64,000 nucleotides of DNA from Benincasa hispida. Taxonomy: Eukaryota; Streptophyta; Magnoliopsida; Cucurbitales; Cucurbitaceae. Positions within the stretch are counted from its first letter, which is position 1; each line of letters begins with the position of its first letter. The stretch spans positions 16,909,129 through 16,973,128 of the forward strand of contig NC_052350.1 in the NCBI RefSeq assembly GCF_009727055.1, given 5' to 3'. The translations under genes were made by a program, and so were the position numbers. This document shows positions 49,058 through 62,060 of this stretch, one piece after another. The notes beneath the pieces are model-generated. The model made no database searches and was not told the DNA's origin. It saw only the letters and a list, made by a program, of their open reading frames with translations.

Positions 49058-50480
49058 CATTGATCGTGGACATTAGATGATAGGTCTAAGGGATTTGACC
49101 CTACTGTTTGGCAAGTTGAGAGGCAATTCAATGACGTTTTGGTAAGGCGTTAAGGTATTGCCCTTAAAATGTCATGGGTTTTGGAATTTCATTGTATTAA
49201 CCTTTAATTTCATGATTCTACTTTGGTTAGTTAAATCATTGGATTATTGGAGTTTCGGGTCAACAAAATTTTGGATAAGAGTTTAAGGTGTTCCATGGTA
49301 AGTTTGTCTAGTGGAATTGAAGTTTGGTCACTGTACTTATATGGTTATTAGACATTTGAATTTGATTTTGATCGCTATGTTCCGTTAGGGGATTGAAGCG
49401 AGAGTTTTGCAAGATAGAAAGTTGCTTCACCTATAAGCCACGAGTTTGGTTCTAGGTAAGGGGTTCTTAATGACAAATTTAGAATTGTATGTTATGCATT
49501 GCCCATAACTGATTTCAACTTAGTGTTGATAGATTGATTTATTGCGCTATGTATGTGTATGCTGATTTTTGTTTGAAAATGTGTCATTCACATTGATGGT
49601 TTGTGTGATGAGTCTATTTGATACGAATGTGCATGACACGAATTAAGAGCTATGGGATATGTATACCAATCTGGGTGACAATAAGTCTGTGTCACTTCGT
49701 GTCATATCTATTGAACTGAGTGAGTTATATACACCAGTCTGTGTGATAGGTTTGCGTGACCTCGTGTCATAAACTCATGCGTTGTTATAACTCATGCATT
49801 TTTTTGTTGCTTAAAATGTTTACACTGACATTCTGTGTAATGAGTCTGTGTGATGTGAGTGTCTGAACACCTAAGCTTTTGTTAGCTTCTTATGTGAGCA
49901 CCATATATATTTGTTCAACTGTATCGCTCGTTTGTATATGGTGAACCATACATATCTATTGACTATGTGAGCGTTTGTGTACGATGGGCCTTGTTGGGGG
50001 TCTCTAATACTCACTCTTTCCATTTTTTTCTTCAGGTAAGGTGTGGACGTGCAAGGCGATTAACAAGATGTTGCATGAGCTTGAAACTAATCGTGTTGAG
50101 CTTTTGCATTGATTTTTTTTTTGTCTAGTCTAATGTTTAGTTTTGAAATTTCTATTTTATTTTAAATTTCTTGTTTAAGGGATCCGAGTAAACTAAAACA
50201 TCATTTCTTTCAATAAAGAGTTAATGATTCTTCTCGATTTAACCTTAAAATATATATATAATTTTGACTTCCAAGGAGTTTTGTCTCCACAATCCCGAAA
50301 TTTTCCCACTTGAAGACAAAACAACGATCATGCCATCCACTGCAACAAAACATAGTATCTTGGTAAACTCTAAGATTGTACTCTCATTACAAGTGTTATC
50401 TTTGATCTTCTTAGTAAACTCCAAGATTTAACATAAAACCTATAAAATTAACAAAGTAACAAAACAGGAAACCATAAAAA
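49058..50480. other. LTR-like non-coding DNA, probably gypsy-derived
   Basis: It contains 'tgtgtgatgagtc' and 'cctcgtgtcat' repeats (49600-49900), then 'gtctctaatactcactc..caggtaaggtgtggacgtgc' near 50005-50055. That last phrase is common in the 3' part of chromovirus-type gypsy LTRs. No coding domain was found. Confidence 0.4.
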
Positions 50481-52135
50481 AATAACTGTAGCTCATCTGT
50501 GCTTGCCCCAGGGTATAAGAAAGCTATGTGGAACTGTATCCCAGACATAAAAGACAATCACATACTCCTACTTTAGCTAAGTGGTGCCAATTGGCATTTT
50601 CTTCAATCTTGAACACATGTTCTTGAAGAAGACAAATTCTGCAAATGGTTTGACTCCTTCCTTCAAACCTGCTGTCAAGTTGGAGACTTTATCTTTGACC
50701 TTAGCAACTGCTTTGGCCTTCCATTTTGATGCCCTTATTTTTTTCTACGACTTCATGACAATTGGGACTTCGTGATAGCCATCACCTTTCTTTCTCAGGC
50801 TTCCCAATTGCTTCTGAACTGATAGACCTTCATTCGATTGATCAACACTGGCTATCATTGTTGCTGGCTCAACTGTACCTCTACACTTGCCATCTATAGC
50901 TTTAACTAACAAACATTGTCTCTCTAATCCATTGACAACACTAAACCGACATTTTCATAGTGTTTAATTTCTTTGGCCAACTTGCCGCTACCTGGGATCA
51001 CAACATGAGTTTACACTAGCGACTGCCAAACTCACACCTGTAACCCTCATCATCCAATTTGTCAATAAATATGAGATTTATCTTCATCCTAGGCACAAAG
51101 CTGACATCTCATAATAATAACTTTTCTCCACACTCTATCTTCAAATTAATATTCCCAATCCCAACAATTTTGGAAACTTTACCATTCCCCATCATCACTA
51201 GACCATGATGTCCTGATGTGAAAGATGTCAATAGACTCCTATCTAAAGCTATATGTAAGGAAGTTGTACTATTAATTGTCCATTCAGATGAGTGGCTAGT
51301 ATTTTGTGTGTTATTCTCAATACAGGCATAGAAATCACTAATTATTTCTTCATTAGTTTCAACCAGATTTATCGTTACTTCTTCAGTTTCAACTTGATTT
51401 ACCTTCTGTTTTCTTTTCTGATCCTCTTCTAGTTTCCTACACTAATTTTGAAGTGATCTTTTTTGCGACAGTAAAAGCACTTTATCTTCTTATTTCTATT
51501 TTTCTACTTTTTGTTACCGTTTTCAAAGTTTATCCTACTTTTATCTTTAATCACTGCTAAAGTTGAACCTATAGCAAATTCTTTACTACCATCCTTCGTT
51601 TGAATTTATTCAAATATAGCTAAATAAAAAATCTCCGAAAACTTTAATGTGTTATCCCCAATTGAATTAGACACTACAATTTTCATGGTCTTCCAACTAT
51701 CAGATAAAGAAGTCAATAACTGATACCATACACCTCATCAGTAAATTCTATCTTAATAGATTTTAATTGATTAATTAAAGTGGTAACCTCATTAATATAG
51801 GAATTAACAGAAGTATCCTCAATCATTTTCATGTTGAAATACTTCTAAAGAAGATAAGCCTTACTTTTGGTCGATGGTTTCTCATACCTATTTGTAAGCA
51901 CTTCCATTAACTTCACTGCATTAGTCTCATCTGCTACAAGATAAGCAATATTCATTGACAAACATATCCTTATAATTGCAACTACTTCTTCGTTCATATT
52001 CTCCCAATCTTCACCTCAAATCCCTTTTGGTCTCTCATTTAATGCCTTATGCAATTTCTTGTAAGTTAAGAAATCTTTAATCTGTATTTTCCAATACACA
52101 AAATTTTTCGATCAAATTTCATGATCCTCTCAAAA
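50481..52135 (-). pseudogene. Copia B gag and protease region, 3'-truncated
   Basis: On the minus strand the gag begins near 52111 (MKFDRKILCIGK in one frame; the frame shifts early). It continues with the UBN2-type core KAYLL then KYFNMKMIEDTSVNSYINEV and SIGDNTLKFSEIF (51600-51900). A zinc knuckle near 51440-51480 (CFYCRKKDHFK) is broken by a one-base frameshift before its last Cys. The protease site near 51270-51290 reads WTINSTTSLHI, with Asn and Thr in place of the catalytic Asp and Gly. Only scraps of the integrase N-terminus follow (to about 50500), then the element ends. RT and RNase H are absent. Confidence 0.75.
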
Positions 52136-52174
52136 CCTCTTGGCTTTAATAATCTCATGTCTTTTGAACTAAAA

Positions 52175-52186
52175 GCTTTAATACCA
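52175..52186 (-). promoter_or_regulatory. Degenerate PBS of copia B
   Basis: gctttaatacca on the plus strand differs from the copia PBS gctctgatacca at two bases. It sits two bases from the LTR start at 52189. Confidence 0.7.
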
Positions 52187-52188
52187 TT

Positions 52189-52483
52189 TGTTGGGAATTT
52201 ATACTTATATTTAAAATTTCCACTTCCATAGGTTAGAGCCAAAAAGAGTAACAATCATAAATTACCAAATAATAAAGAGAAGGGAAAAAAGAATGATACT
52301 AAAAATTATACTGATTCGCCCCAAACTTGGGACTACGTCCAGTCTTCTGAAACTGCAGGTTCAACTATGATGAAGATTGTAAAAGATTTCAAAAAAACTT
52401 GCGCAACAAAACTCTCTCCCAAATAGTCCAACACGAACTATTTGATTACCTATACCACAACATGATATCTTAGAATTAAGAAT
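52189..52483 (-). repeat. 5' LTR of copia B (part)
   Basis: It starts tgttgggaattta next to the PBS. It has 'gattcgccccaaacttggga' and runs to the terminus of copia A at 52484. Its outer end is not visible, which suggests that copia A inserted into it. Confidence 0.55.
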
Positions 52484-52722
52484 TGTTAAAAGATAGAAAT
52501 AGAAGACACAAGATTTACGTGGAAAACCCTAGAACAGGGAGAAAAAAGCACGATAGAGAGACTTATTTTTATTATTTTTAACATAATATGAAAGATACAC
52601 GAGGATTCTTATTTAAAGGCTTCAACAAGTCTTATTACAAAAAAGAAAAGAAAATTAGGGTAAGGTAAACTACTATCATACTCCTGGGACTATTAACAAT
52701 CATCTGTCCCTTTGTTTCAACA
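52484..52722 (-). repeat. 3' LTR of copia A
   Basis: 239 bp with TG..CA ends. It contains 'gtggaaaaccctagaacagg', typical of the R/U5 part of small copia LTRs. The adjoining plus sequence ctcctcatcaagttgggg is the polypurine tract in reverse. Confidence 0.75.
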
Positions 52723-53575
52723 CTCCTCATCAAGTTGGGGCGTAGATGTCAGTCAGACCCAACATGCTATGAGCCAACATTTTGCCTAAGTAACCCTTTA
52801 GTGAGAACATCAATGACTTGTTGGTTTGATGGAATATACGGAATACAGATACTACCATTGTCCAGTTTCTCTTTTATAAAGTATTTTCCAATCTCTGAAT
52901 GTTTCGTACGATCATGTTGTACTGGATTATTGGCTATGCATATATCCACTTTATTATGAAAATAAAGATCCATAGGTAAAACACCATCTTGATGAAGATC
53001 ATAGTACTTTCTTTAACCAGATTTCTTCACATATTCCCAAACTCATAGCTTTGTATTCAACCTCAATACTGCTTCTAGTAACAACACTTTACTTCTTACT
53101 TCTCCAAGTGACCAGGTTACCTCACACAAAAGTACAGTATCCTGAGGTAGACTTTTTGCCAATAGCCGATCCTGCCCAGTAAGAGTTGTATAGGCCTTAA
53201 TGCATTTCCTGTCGCTTTTCTGAGACATTAGACCTTTACCAAGTATGCTTCTTAAATATCTAAAAATTCGATTCACATCTTCCACATGTTCTTCATAAGG
53301 TGCCTGCATGAACTGACTGACTACGTTGACAGCATGAGAAATGTCTGGTCTGGTATATGATAAGTAAATTAGCTTTCCCACTAGACGCTGATACCTCTCT
53401 TTATCAATAGGAACTTTGTAAACAGAATCGCCTAGTTTAACATTAAATTCTATAGGAGTGTCAGTAAGTCTACATCCAGCCATGCCTGTTTCCTTTAAAA
53501 GATCGAGAGTGTATTTCCATTGTGAGACAGATATCCCTTCCCTTGTTCTAGCCACTTTCATTCCAAGGAAATACT

Positions 53576-55638
53576 TGATGACATGCATAAATGCACATCA
53601 TCTTAGGCCTTTTATTTAGAATTATGAGGGCCGTTAAGCATAATATGCAGCAATTACATTAGGAATTCATAAGAAAATGAGTTTTCATCATTCAGCAGGA
53701 AGAATCTCGGCTAACCCACTATTTATATGTTATTATGCATTCAATTGTCTATTTTTGTAGCTAATGCAGGAAGTGGACGCAAATGCGAAAGCCGGGCTAT
53801 CGCATAGACGACCGCATGCGGAGAAACTCTCCATCGCAAAGGCGAACGCATACGATCAACACATTGGTGTTGCGGTAATCAACCACATGCATCCATCGCA
53901 AAGGAGTAGCGATCATCAAGCGATTGCGGTCATCGTGTAGAAGTTGCAGTAATCAAGCGAATGTGGTCATTGAATGATTGAGGCTACACGATAACCATAA
54001 TAGTGAGATGAACGCAAGGTTGGTGGAACAGAAGCATCAATGCATATCTCAGGAAATCCAAATGATGATGTTGACATTTTACCTACCATGCCGTTAGCAG
54101 CAGAGATTTAGAAAAGGACTAACGCGCCGTGAATGTCAGAATCAGAGCAGGTCCATAAATGTTGTCGGCGATCAAGCTTTATAAATAGAAGCCGATGAGC
54201 AGAAGTTCAAAGAATCTAGGGTTTTCGCCTGAGGCTCGCTTTAGGGTGGATCCCTGTGATCCAGACTAACACGTGAAAAAAAAGCTGAGAGTTCTTCATC
54301 TCCTTCCTCTATTTCGAGTGACGACCGGAGCCTTCGCCGGAGTTAGATCCTAAGAGAGACAGCTTCACCGCCTATCCATGGCACCACCGGCAGCCTTGAC
54401 ACACATCTGTTAAAAGCAAGATATTGCTTCCAGCTGGTCCTTTCCTTTTCTCTTCTTTTCTTATATTGTATTGTATTGCATTTTGGATTATGGAATTAAT
54501 ACATTATGTGTTCAATGCATTTCTATGTTTCCTTCGCTTCCATCTCCATCTTCCTTTGCTTAGCATCCTTAACTTTCATTGCATCACGTAGTGAGATTGC
54601 TAGAGTATCGCATACTTAGTCATGTGGATTAGAGATATGAAGCATATAGCAAACTACCAGGAGGTGTGCGTTGCGTGAATGTGTAAGAAAACCTTATTTG
54701 CTTAATGTGAAGTTATAGCAACACCTGTCTATAGGCGGACGCAATGCTTCTCTATGAGTAAAATCAGTAACAACTAATTGCCCGGGAGGGTAAGTGGTTG
54801 GTCACATTAAGCAATGTAAGCAAGTATTCACTAGAGATACGAATAATCTTACGTCAGCCAAGTTTATGTGGTTACCTTGTCTTATGAGCGCATCATTCAT
54901 CATTTAAGCATACTCGAAAGAATAGTCTAAAAACCAAATCTAAGTCTCGGAAGAGCGGATTGGAATGCATAAGCAAGAATGGGGAACTTAGGGTAAGCTC
55001 CATTATCTATTACACAGCGTATGCACCCTACCGAGAGGATATTGCATGTGTCCAAGAAGTAGGATACGGTGGCGGTATGCGGTCATCTCGACCCATTTGC
55101 ATACACATCGCATACATCCTAGAAATAGACTCAAGTGTGTGTAGCATGATTGCGTAACTTATGTTGGCTGAGGTTGCCCTTGTAGGTCACTCTTAAGGGT
55201 TGCGATGAAGGCATCCTCACATTTTATCTATTTTCCATCCATTTACTTTACGTCAACAGTTGTCGTGTCTCTACCTCTCATTCATACTTCTCATTACGTT
55301 GTCTGATAGTTAGGAGTAGGAGTAGTTGTAGCTCAGAATTCCCCATCATTCTTTTATCCAACCGCCGCAAACACATTACCACATAGAATTTAGTTACAAG
55401 TCCCTGAGTTCGACCTCGGATCACACGAGAAACTTGCGTTCGTGTTATACTTGGCGCGAGCATAAGAAAACTTGTGACAGGAACGCATGGTCATCACATA
55501 CATTCGTTAACGCATAGTTTCATTCCAATGCATAACCACCGATGCATGATAATCAACGCATACCTTAAGACATGCATCGTATATTGCGTCCCACTAATTT
55601 TAGTCATCAAGTCTTTAACGGCTAATTTTACGTCACCA
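53576..55638. mobile_element. Solo LTR, 2.06 kb, with exact 5-bp target duplication
   Basis: TG..CA ends (tgatgacatgcataaatgc .. ttttacgtcacca) are flanked by atact at 53571-53575 and 55639-55643. It interrupts copia A exactly between the codons of LKY and FLG in RT. A TATA-like ctttataaatag lies near 54178. A leader-like stretch follows (54190-54400), then the end phrase 'aagtccctgagttcgacctc' with acttggcgcgagc near 55450. The phrase just upstream of the end resembles the LTR/PBS region of Tat/Ogre-type gypsy elements, so that origin is suggested. It is rich in iterated cgcat / atcgca motifs. Same family as 20607-22253. No gene inside; the frame at 54960-55157 is spurious. Confidence 0.88.
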
Positions 55639-56402
55639 ATACTTTAGATTCTCGAGAACTTTAATTTCAAACTCGTCTGCCATTTTCTTTTTCAGTCTGG
55701 TGATCTCAACAATATCATCTCCTGATAAGACAATATCATCCACATATACGATTAGGACAACAATTTTTAAGTCACTGACTCTTTTTGTGAATAATGTATG
55801 ATCAAAGTGTAGTAAACGCATCATCGACATATACGCATATTGTGTCCCTGAGTGAACCCTTGGGACTTAACAAAGGTAGTAAACGTATCAAACAAAGCTC
55901 TTGGGGGCTGTTTCAAAGCATACAAAGACTTGTTGAGTTTGCACACCTAATGATCAAACGAAGCTTTAATACCTATAGGAGGGCTCATATACACCTCTTC
56001 TTTTAATTCACCATTTAGAAAAGAATTTTTCACATCAAGGTTGTGAAGAGGCCAATCTTTATTTACTGCAATAGATAGAAGAACCCGAATTGTGTTTAAC
56101 TTTGATATTGGAGAGAAACTTTCTGAATAGTTTACCCCATAGGTTTGAGTAAACCCTTTCGCTATAAGTCTAGCTTTGTACCTGTCTAGAGTTTCATCAG
56201 ATTTATACTTTAGAGTAAATACCAACTAGAAATCAATTGTTTTGTGCCCTTTTGGGAGAGCAACAAGGACCCACATATTATCTTTTTCAAGAGTTCTCAT
56301 TTCTTTCATAGATTCTTCCACTCAGGAACTTCCATAATCACCTGTATGTTTTTGGTATTGTTGCTATGTCAAGACTGGCAGTGAAAGCTCTAAACTCAAA
56401 AG

Positions 56403-56908
56403 TGTAAACGATAGAGAGAAGCGAAGGCTAAACGATCGTTGTCAAAAGACTAAACGATCGTTGTCAAATGTCTAAACAACAAAGGCAAGCATGTACACGA
56501 TAGAGGTGAGAGTGTAGACCATATGGTAGGAAACTGTACGACTGGATTGAGCGTGTAAGCGATAAAGGGAAGACGCTACACGATAGGGTCGAGAGTGTAA
56601 ACGATGGAGAGTATACAATAGGATGTAAACGATAGAGACAGTTGGCTACACGATAAGTAGAGAGAATAAACGATAGAAGAAATGTACTAAACGATCGGCC
56701 TTCAGCGATAGTTATGGTCCGTCATGTAGCACTATTTATTAACATATAATTTGCCCCATGGCGTAGTATCAATGGTCTAACATAACAACCATGAAAGAGA
56801 AAACACAAAATAACAGCCAAATAGTGGAACTTGAAATGCTAAAGAAAGGAGCAGAAAAACGAAGGAAAATTTTGTTATAATTTCAACAGACGTGACACTC
56901 GTTTATCA
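56403..56908 (-). repeat. 3' LTR of copia E
   Basis: Plus orientation tgtaaacgatag..gtttatca. It has about a dozen acgata / acgatcg motifs (array listed separately), then a promoter-like 'tatttattaacatat' near 56735. Homologous to 61557-62060. Confidence 0.92.
56405..56715 (-). repeat. Iterated taaacgat / tacacgat motif in copia E LTRs
   Basis: Between 56405 and 56715 the hexamer acgata or acgatc recurs about a dozen times, mostly as taaacgat, tacacgat or taagcgat, spaced 15-40 bases. The same array is in the other LTR (61559-61865), with some copies mutated differently. Confidence 0.8.
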
Positions 56909-56919
56909 TCCCCCCGCAT
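56909..56919 (-). promoter_or_regulatory. Polypurine tract of copia E, also coding
   Basis: Plus tccccccgcat, i.e. atgcgggggga on the sense strand, joined to the LTR start TGATAAACG. In the pol frame it encodes the last residues (HAGG). Confidence 0.85.
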
Positions 56920-59900
56920 GCGAACGAGGAGCTACCACGACTGTAAGCTTGGTCTTCAAACTGAGAAAGCAAGGACTTGGTAAGGCTTTTGTCATGATGT
57001 CGGCCAGCTGATCCTCAAAGGGGAGGAATCTGACTGAAAGTTGTTTAGAAGCAACCTTTTCTCTGAGGAAGTGAAGATCAATCTCAAGATGTTTTGTCCA
57101 GTTTTGAATCGCAGGATTGGCGGCCATGTAGGTGGCACTAAGGTTGTCACAGAGCAGCAGAGGAGTGGAGATACAATTGACACCAATTTCAGTGAGAACT
57201 GATTGGATTCATAGTACCTCAACGGTAGCATTGGACAGACCACGATATTCTGATTTGGCACTAGATCGAGAGACTACCTTTTGCTTGGAGGAGCTCCATG
57301 AGATAAGGCTGGAACCAAGAATGACACAGAATCTACTCGTGCTTTGTCTGTCATCTGGGTCGTTGGCTCAATTGGCATCTGTGTAGTAAGTTAAGGCAAA
57401 AACAGGGGACTTGGTTAGAATAATACCATGATTTGCTATGCCTTTGAGGTACTGAAGGAGGCGTTTGGCTTCTTGAAGATGTGAAGTTGTTGGAGCGTGC
57501 ATGAACTGACAGAGCTTATTGACACTGAAATTAATGTCTGGTCTGATCAGCATATAATATTGGAGGGCACCGACTAAGCATTTGTATTCAGAGGAGTTGT
57601 CCAGTGATTGTCCATCGGTGAGGGATAACGAGGCACCAATGGCCATTGGAGAGTGAATTGGCTTATAGTCAGTGAGTTGTGCATGTTCAAGTAAGCTATG
57701 AATGTACTTGGACTGAGACAAATGTAAGTGATCTGATGAGCAAGCCATCTGAATGCCAAGGAAAAAGGATAGATCACCTAGATCTTTAAGTGCAAATTGA
57801 GTGTTTAAACAGGTAATGAAGTGTTGCATGGTTGCAGAACTATTGCTAGTTACAATAATGTCATCAACATAAATGAGAAAGATAATTAAAGTATGTGGTT
57901 GCGGAAAATGAACAGAGATGTATCAGATTTCGCATTGAAGAAGCCCCATTGCATCAAACAAGTACTGAGCTTTGAAAACCATGTGCGAGGACTCTACTTG
58001 AGGCCATACAATGCCTTGTGCAGAAGTAACAAATGATGAGGGTGTTGATCACTTATGTGAAACCAGGTGGTTGCTTGATGTATACTTCCTCAGATAATTG
58101 CCATTGAGGAAGGCATTGTGTACGTCAAGTTGCCGAATGATCCAGTTATGAGACAGAGTAATGGATAGTAAAAGCCGAATGGTAGTAGGCTTGACAACTG
58201 GACTGAAGGTCTCAAAGTAATCGATTCCATAGTTTTGGTTGAAACCTTGAGCAACCAAACGAGCCTTGAAATGAGTAATCTCACCTGATGGAGTTTGTTT
58301 GAGTCTGAACACCCATTTGCTGTCAATTACCTTGCGATCCTGGGGCAGAAGTGTGAGAGACCATGTATTTTTTCTTATGAGGGCTTCATATTCCTCAAGC
58401 ATTACTTGCATCTATCTTAGCTAAAGGAGGGCTTTCTTGTAGGATCGTGGTTCTGTTTTGTCCAAGTTAGCAACCTTGGACAACCAAGCCTGTGGTTTAA
58501 AAATGCCCATTTTTTACCGTGTAATCATGGGGTGGTTATTGATTGTGAGGGGTAGGGATGGTGGTGGTTCTGAGGTGATAGGAAGGTTAGGGTGTGGGGA
58601 AGCAGCGGGAGTCGGGAGAGCAGAGGTGGGTGGTGTTGAGGGAGATGGAATAATGGGAGTTGGTGGATTGGTTGATGATTCAAGTGATTGGGGAAGATGG
58701 GGAGTGGGTTGGTTGAGTGATGTAGGGTCAGGTGTGGGTTGGGAGGATGGAGATGGGATGGAAGAAGGTAGGTGGGAGGGATCATGGTGATGAACACAGT
58801 TGCTTTGGGAATTGGTAGTGACCTGATGTAAGGAGGAAGGACTGATGGGAATGGGAATGGAAAGGACAAGAGAAGAAGAGTGTAAAGGAGAGGAGATTGA
58901 TGGAAAGTTATCAAGGAAAGGAAAGGCAGTTTCATTGAAAATGACATACCTGGAGACATAAATGCGACCTGTTGTGCGATGGAGACAAAGATATCCTTTG
59001 TGCATGGAAGAGTAGCCTAAGAATACGCACTGATTAGACCTGTATTGGAGTTTATTGTCATTGAACGACCGAAGGAATGGAAAGTATGTGCAGCCGAATA
59101 CTTTAAGAAGTTGGTAATTAGGAGGTTTAGAGTATAAGATTTCATAGGGGGATTTTTTTGCAAGGAGAGGTGTAGGTAGTCGGTTGATAAGGTAGATAGC
59201 GGTGTGAAAGGCAAAAGGCCAGAAGGTATGTGGAACAGAGGAGTGGGCAAGCATGACTAAACCGACTTCAACGACATGCCTGTTCTTTCCTTCGATAGTG
59301 TCGTTTTGTTGAGCTGTATAAAGACAAGATAAACGGTGGATTATGCCAAGTTTGTCTAGTATAGGTTAGAGAGCTTTGAACTCCCCTCCTCCATCAGTTT
59401 GTATTGATTTAATGGGGGTGGAAAACTGGTTTGAAATCATTGCTTTAAACTTAAGAAAACAGGGGAGAACTTCAAATTTTGCTTTCATTGTATACATCCA
59501 AGTAAAACGCGAGAAAGCATCAATAAATAACAAGAAATATCTCTCTCTATTTACTGAATTGATAGGGGAAGGACCCCATACATCGACATACACTATATCA
59601 AAGGGAGAAGGTGGACGAGAATTGGAAGATTGAAAAGATAAACGATGGCTCTTGGCCATTTGATAGTGTTCACAAACTGATACATCGGTATTATTGTTGT
59701 ACTTCAGTTTGCATTTTGACAAAACAGATTGAACTACTGGAGGGTAGGGGTGTCCTAAATGGCGATGCCACAAAGAGAAGTCTGTGAGTGCTGAGATGAA
59801 GGCAGTTGGATGAGAGGAGGAATTAAATGTTCATGTAGCAGATGAAGTGATAGAGATCTTGTGTAGGGCATGATCAAGTGTGCCCCAGAGGAGTGGACTC

Positions 59901-61521
59901 TTGGTTTGAAGGTCCTTCACAACAAAGAAGTCATGGAAAAACTCAACATAAGCGTTATTATCATAACATAAAAGACCGATGCTAATTAGATTTCAAGATA
60001 TTGAAGGTGTGTGAAGAACAGAGTGAAGATAAATCAGAGTAGTAGATATAGATGAAAGAAAGGAGGAGGAACCAGTGTGAAAGATGGGAAGGGACTTACC
60101 GTTTCCTATGAAAACTTGTTCACCACCATAATAAGGGATAGGCTATTGGATGTTAGACAGGTCAGGGGTCATGTGATGAGTAGCTCTGGAATCCATATAC
60201 CAGCCTTCATCGGGATGATTTGATTTTGGAGTAGGGGGAGTAGTGATATAGGATAATGGCTGAGTTGGGGTTAGTGTTACTTGAGAAAAATGGGCTTGGG
60301 GATGTTGAATGGTTCTGTATTTAGGATTATCAATGTTGTAGCAAGATAATGCTGTATGGCCAAACTTATTGTAGATTTGACGTTGTGGCCGATTGGAGGA
60401 GTGTGATGGTTGATTGGTGGGTGGTCGCTGATCTCGGGTAGGTGATCTATGAGTTGTATAATCAGTGGCATTCATAGTAGAGCAAGCAAGTTAGGGAGAA
60501 TACCTAGAAGAGATGGAGAAGGTCGGAAGGATGACTTGGTAGTTTAAGGTCAATGAGGATGTCGAGGTTGTAGGGAGAGATGGGCGACATTGGCTTGTAT
60601 TTGTTGGAGTTGGCCCATAGCAGACTGAGATTCTCGCCAAGAGTCATATGCGATGAGGAAGTTGCGGACATTAACGATGGATGGGCGATCAGTTCTATTT
60701 TGAATGGAAGTCACAAAAGGATTGTATTCATTGCCAAGGCCTTCGAGAATATATGCAAGATGATCACCGTAAGAAAGCGGTTCCCCAATAGCAGCAAACT
60801 TCTCGCCAATGTCTTTTATCTTAGCAAGGTATTGAGAGACACTGATGCCATCCTTTCGTATCTTTTGAAGCTGAAAGCGCAAACCCATAATCCGGGCGGT
60901 TGAAGAGGATTCATAGACTGTTAGAAGTGCTTCCCAGATTTCCAATGCGGAATCATATCCGATGATTTCTCCAATTTTATCCTCGTTGAGAGAGGAGTAA
61001 AACCAACTCATAATAGTGCGATTGTACTTCTGCCAATAAGAGAAATGAGGATTGAGTTAAGTTTGTTGAGGGTCGAGGGATTTTGGTGGCTAGGGATAGG
61101 TACCGTCAATAAAGCTTTGAAGGCCATAGCCCATGATGAGGTTGAGAAGCTGATTCTTCCAGAAAAGGTAGTTCGAATCATTTAGTTTGACAGTGAGGGA
61201 TTGGGACATATGGGGGAAGTTTGCTATGAGGGATTGTGGGGATGAAAGTGTGAAGAAGGGATTAATCGATACCTGATTTGGAAAAGAAGGATGGGTGGGA
61301 AAATCAATATAGTGGGGGTGAAGAGGTGGCGGTAGAGGGCCATATTGCGGAGAGTATAATGGATTTTGAGTAGGGGGAGGGGCACGTTGAGTAGCAGGTG
61401 GGGTAAACGACAGAGAAGATATAGATATGGTGGTCGGAGGTAGAACAGTTGAATGGATACTTGGGTTTGATGTCACTGGTAAAGTGGAGTTTTCTTCAAA
61501 TGTTCTTGAGCTCGACACCAT
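56909..61521 (-). pseudogene. gag-pol polyprotein of copia E
   Basis: It starts at 61521 (MVSSSRTFEENSTLP), with a Pro/Ser-rich lead and then LTVKLNDSNYLFWKNQLLNL. After two stops near 61040-61090 the capsid core continues (60550-61011; IWEALLTVYESSSTARIMGL). The zinc knuckle at about 60350-60370 has lost its first two Cys (RQIYNKFGHTALSC). The protease site near 60180 reads WYMDSRATHHMT (Gly to Arg). Integrase at 58960-59773 keeps HRHLGHP, YVDVWGPSP, QTDGGGEF and the Glu of the third motif. RT at 57850-58411 has DSKWVFRLKQ, QLDVHNAFLNG and catalytic LIYVDDIIV (near 57855-57880). RNase H follows (57368-57829, 56906-57260; WTKHLEIDLHFLREKV, QLADIMTKAL). The stop is formed by the first three bases of the 3' LTR. 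Confidence 0.88.
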
Positions 61522-61544
61522 GAAGAAGGGTAGGATGCTTTAGA

Positions 61545-61556
61545 GCTCCGATACCA
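61545..61556 (-). promoter_or_regulatory. Primer-binding site of copia E
   Basis: Plus gctccgatacca, one mismatch to the standard tRNA-Met copia PBS, immediately next to the LTR start at 61557. Confidence 0.92.
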
Positions 61557-62060
61557 TGTAAATGATAGAGAGAAGCGAAGGCTAAACGATCGTTGTCAAA
61601 AGACTAAACGATCATTGTCACATGTCTAAATGAAGAAGCAAGTGTCTACACGATAGAGGTGAGAGTGTAGACAATAGGGTAGGGGACTGCACGACTGGGT
61701 TGAGCATGTAAGCGATAAAGGGAAGACGCTACACAATAAGGTCGAGAGTATAAACGATAGTGAGTATACGATAGGATGTAAATGATAGAGACAATTGGCT
61801 ACACGATAGGTAGAGAGAATAAACGGTAGAAGAAATGTACTAAATGATCGGCCTTCTGTGATAGTTATGGCCTATTGTGTAGTGCTATTTATTAACATAT
61901 AATTTGCCACATGGCTTAGTATCAATGGCCTAACATAACAACCATGAAAGAGAAAACATAAAATAACAGCCAAATAGTGGAACCTGAAATTCTGAAGAAA
62001 GAAGCAGAAAAACAAAGGAAAAATTTGTTATAATTTCAGTAGGCGTGACACTCGTTTATA
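61557..62060 (-). repeat. 5' LTR of copia E
   Basis: Plus tgtaaatgatag..cgtttata. The terminal CA seen in the other LTR has become TA, apparently by loss of a C. Confidence 0.9.

Larger units (their letters stand above)
56403..62060 (-). mobile_element. Copia E, nearly complete Ty1/copia element nested in copia A
   Basis: 5.66 kb on the minus strand. LTRs are 56403-56908 (506 bp) and 61557-62060 (504 bp), very similar along their length. The PBS directly abuts the 5' LTR (61545-61556) and the PPT abuts the 3' LTR (56909-56919). Flanks are aaaag (56398-56402) and aaaaa/aaaat after 62060, compatible with a worn 5-bp duplication. Gag and Pol order is standard for copia. Stops and frameshifts inactivate it. 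High LTR similarity makes it one of the younger insertions here. Confidence 0.9.

Noticed and set aside
58458..58790. 110-codon plus-strand frame rich in Gly
   Set aside because: Antisense of the Pro/Ser-rich linker between integrase and RT of copia E.
58525..58959. 144-codon minus-strand frame
   Set aside because: Alternate frame of the copia E integrase-RT linker; the copia frame is 58514-59254.
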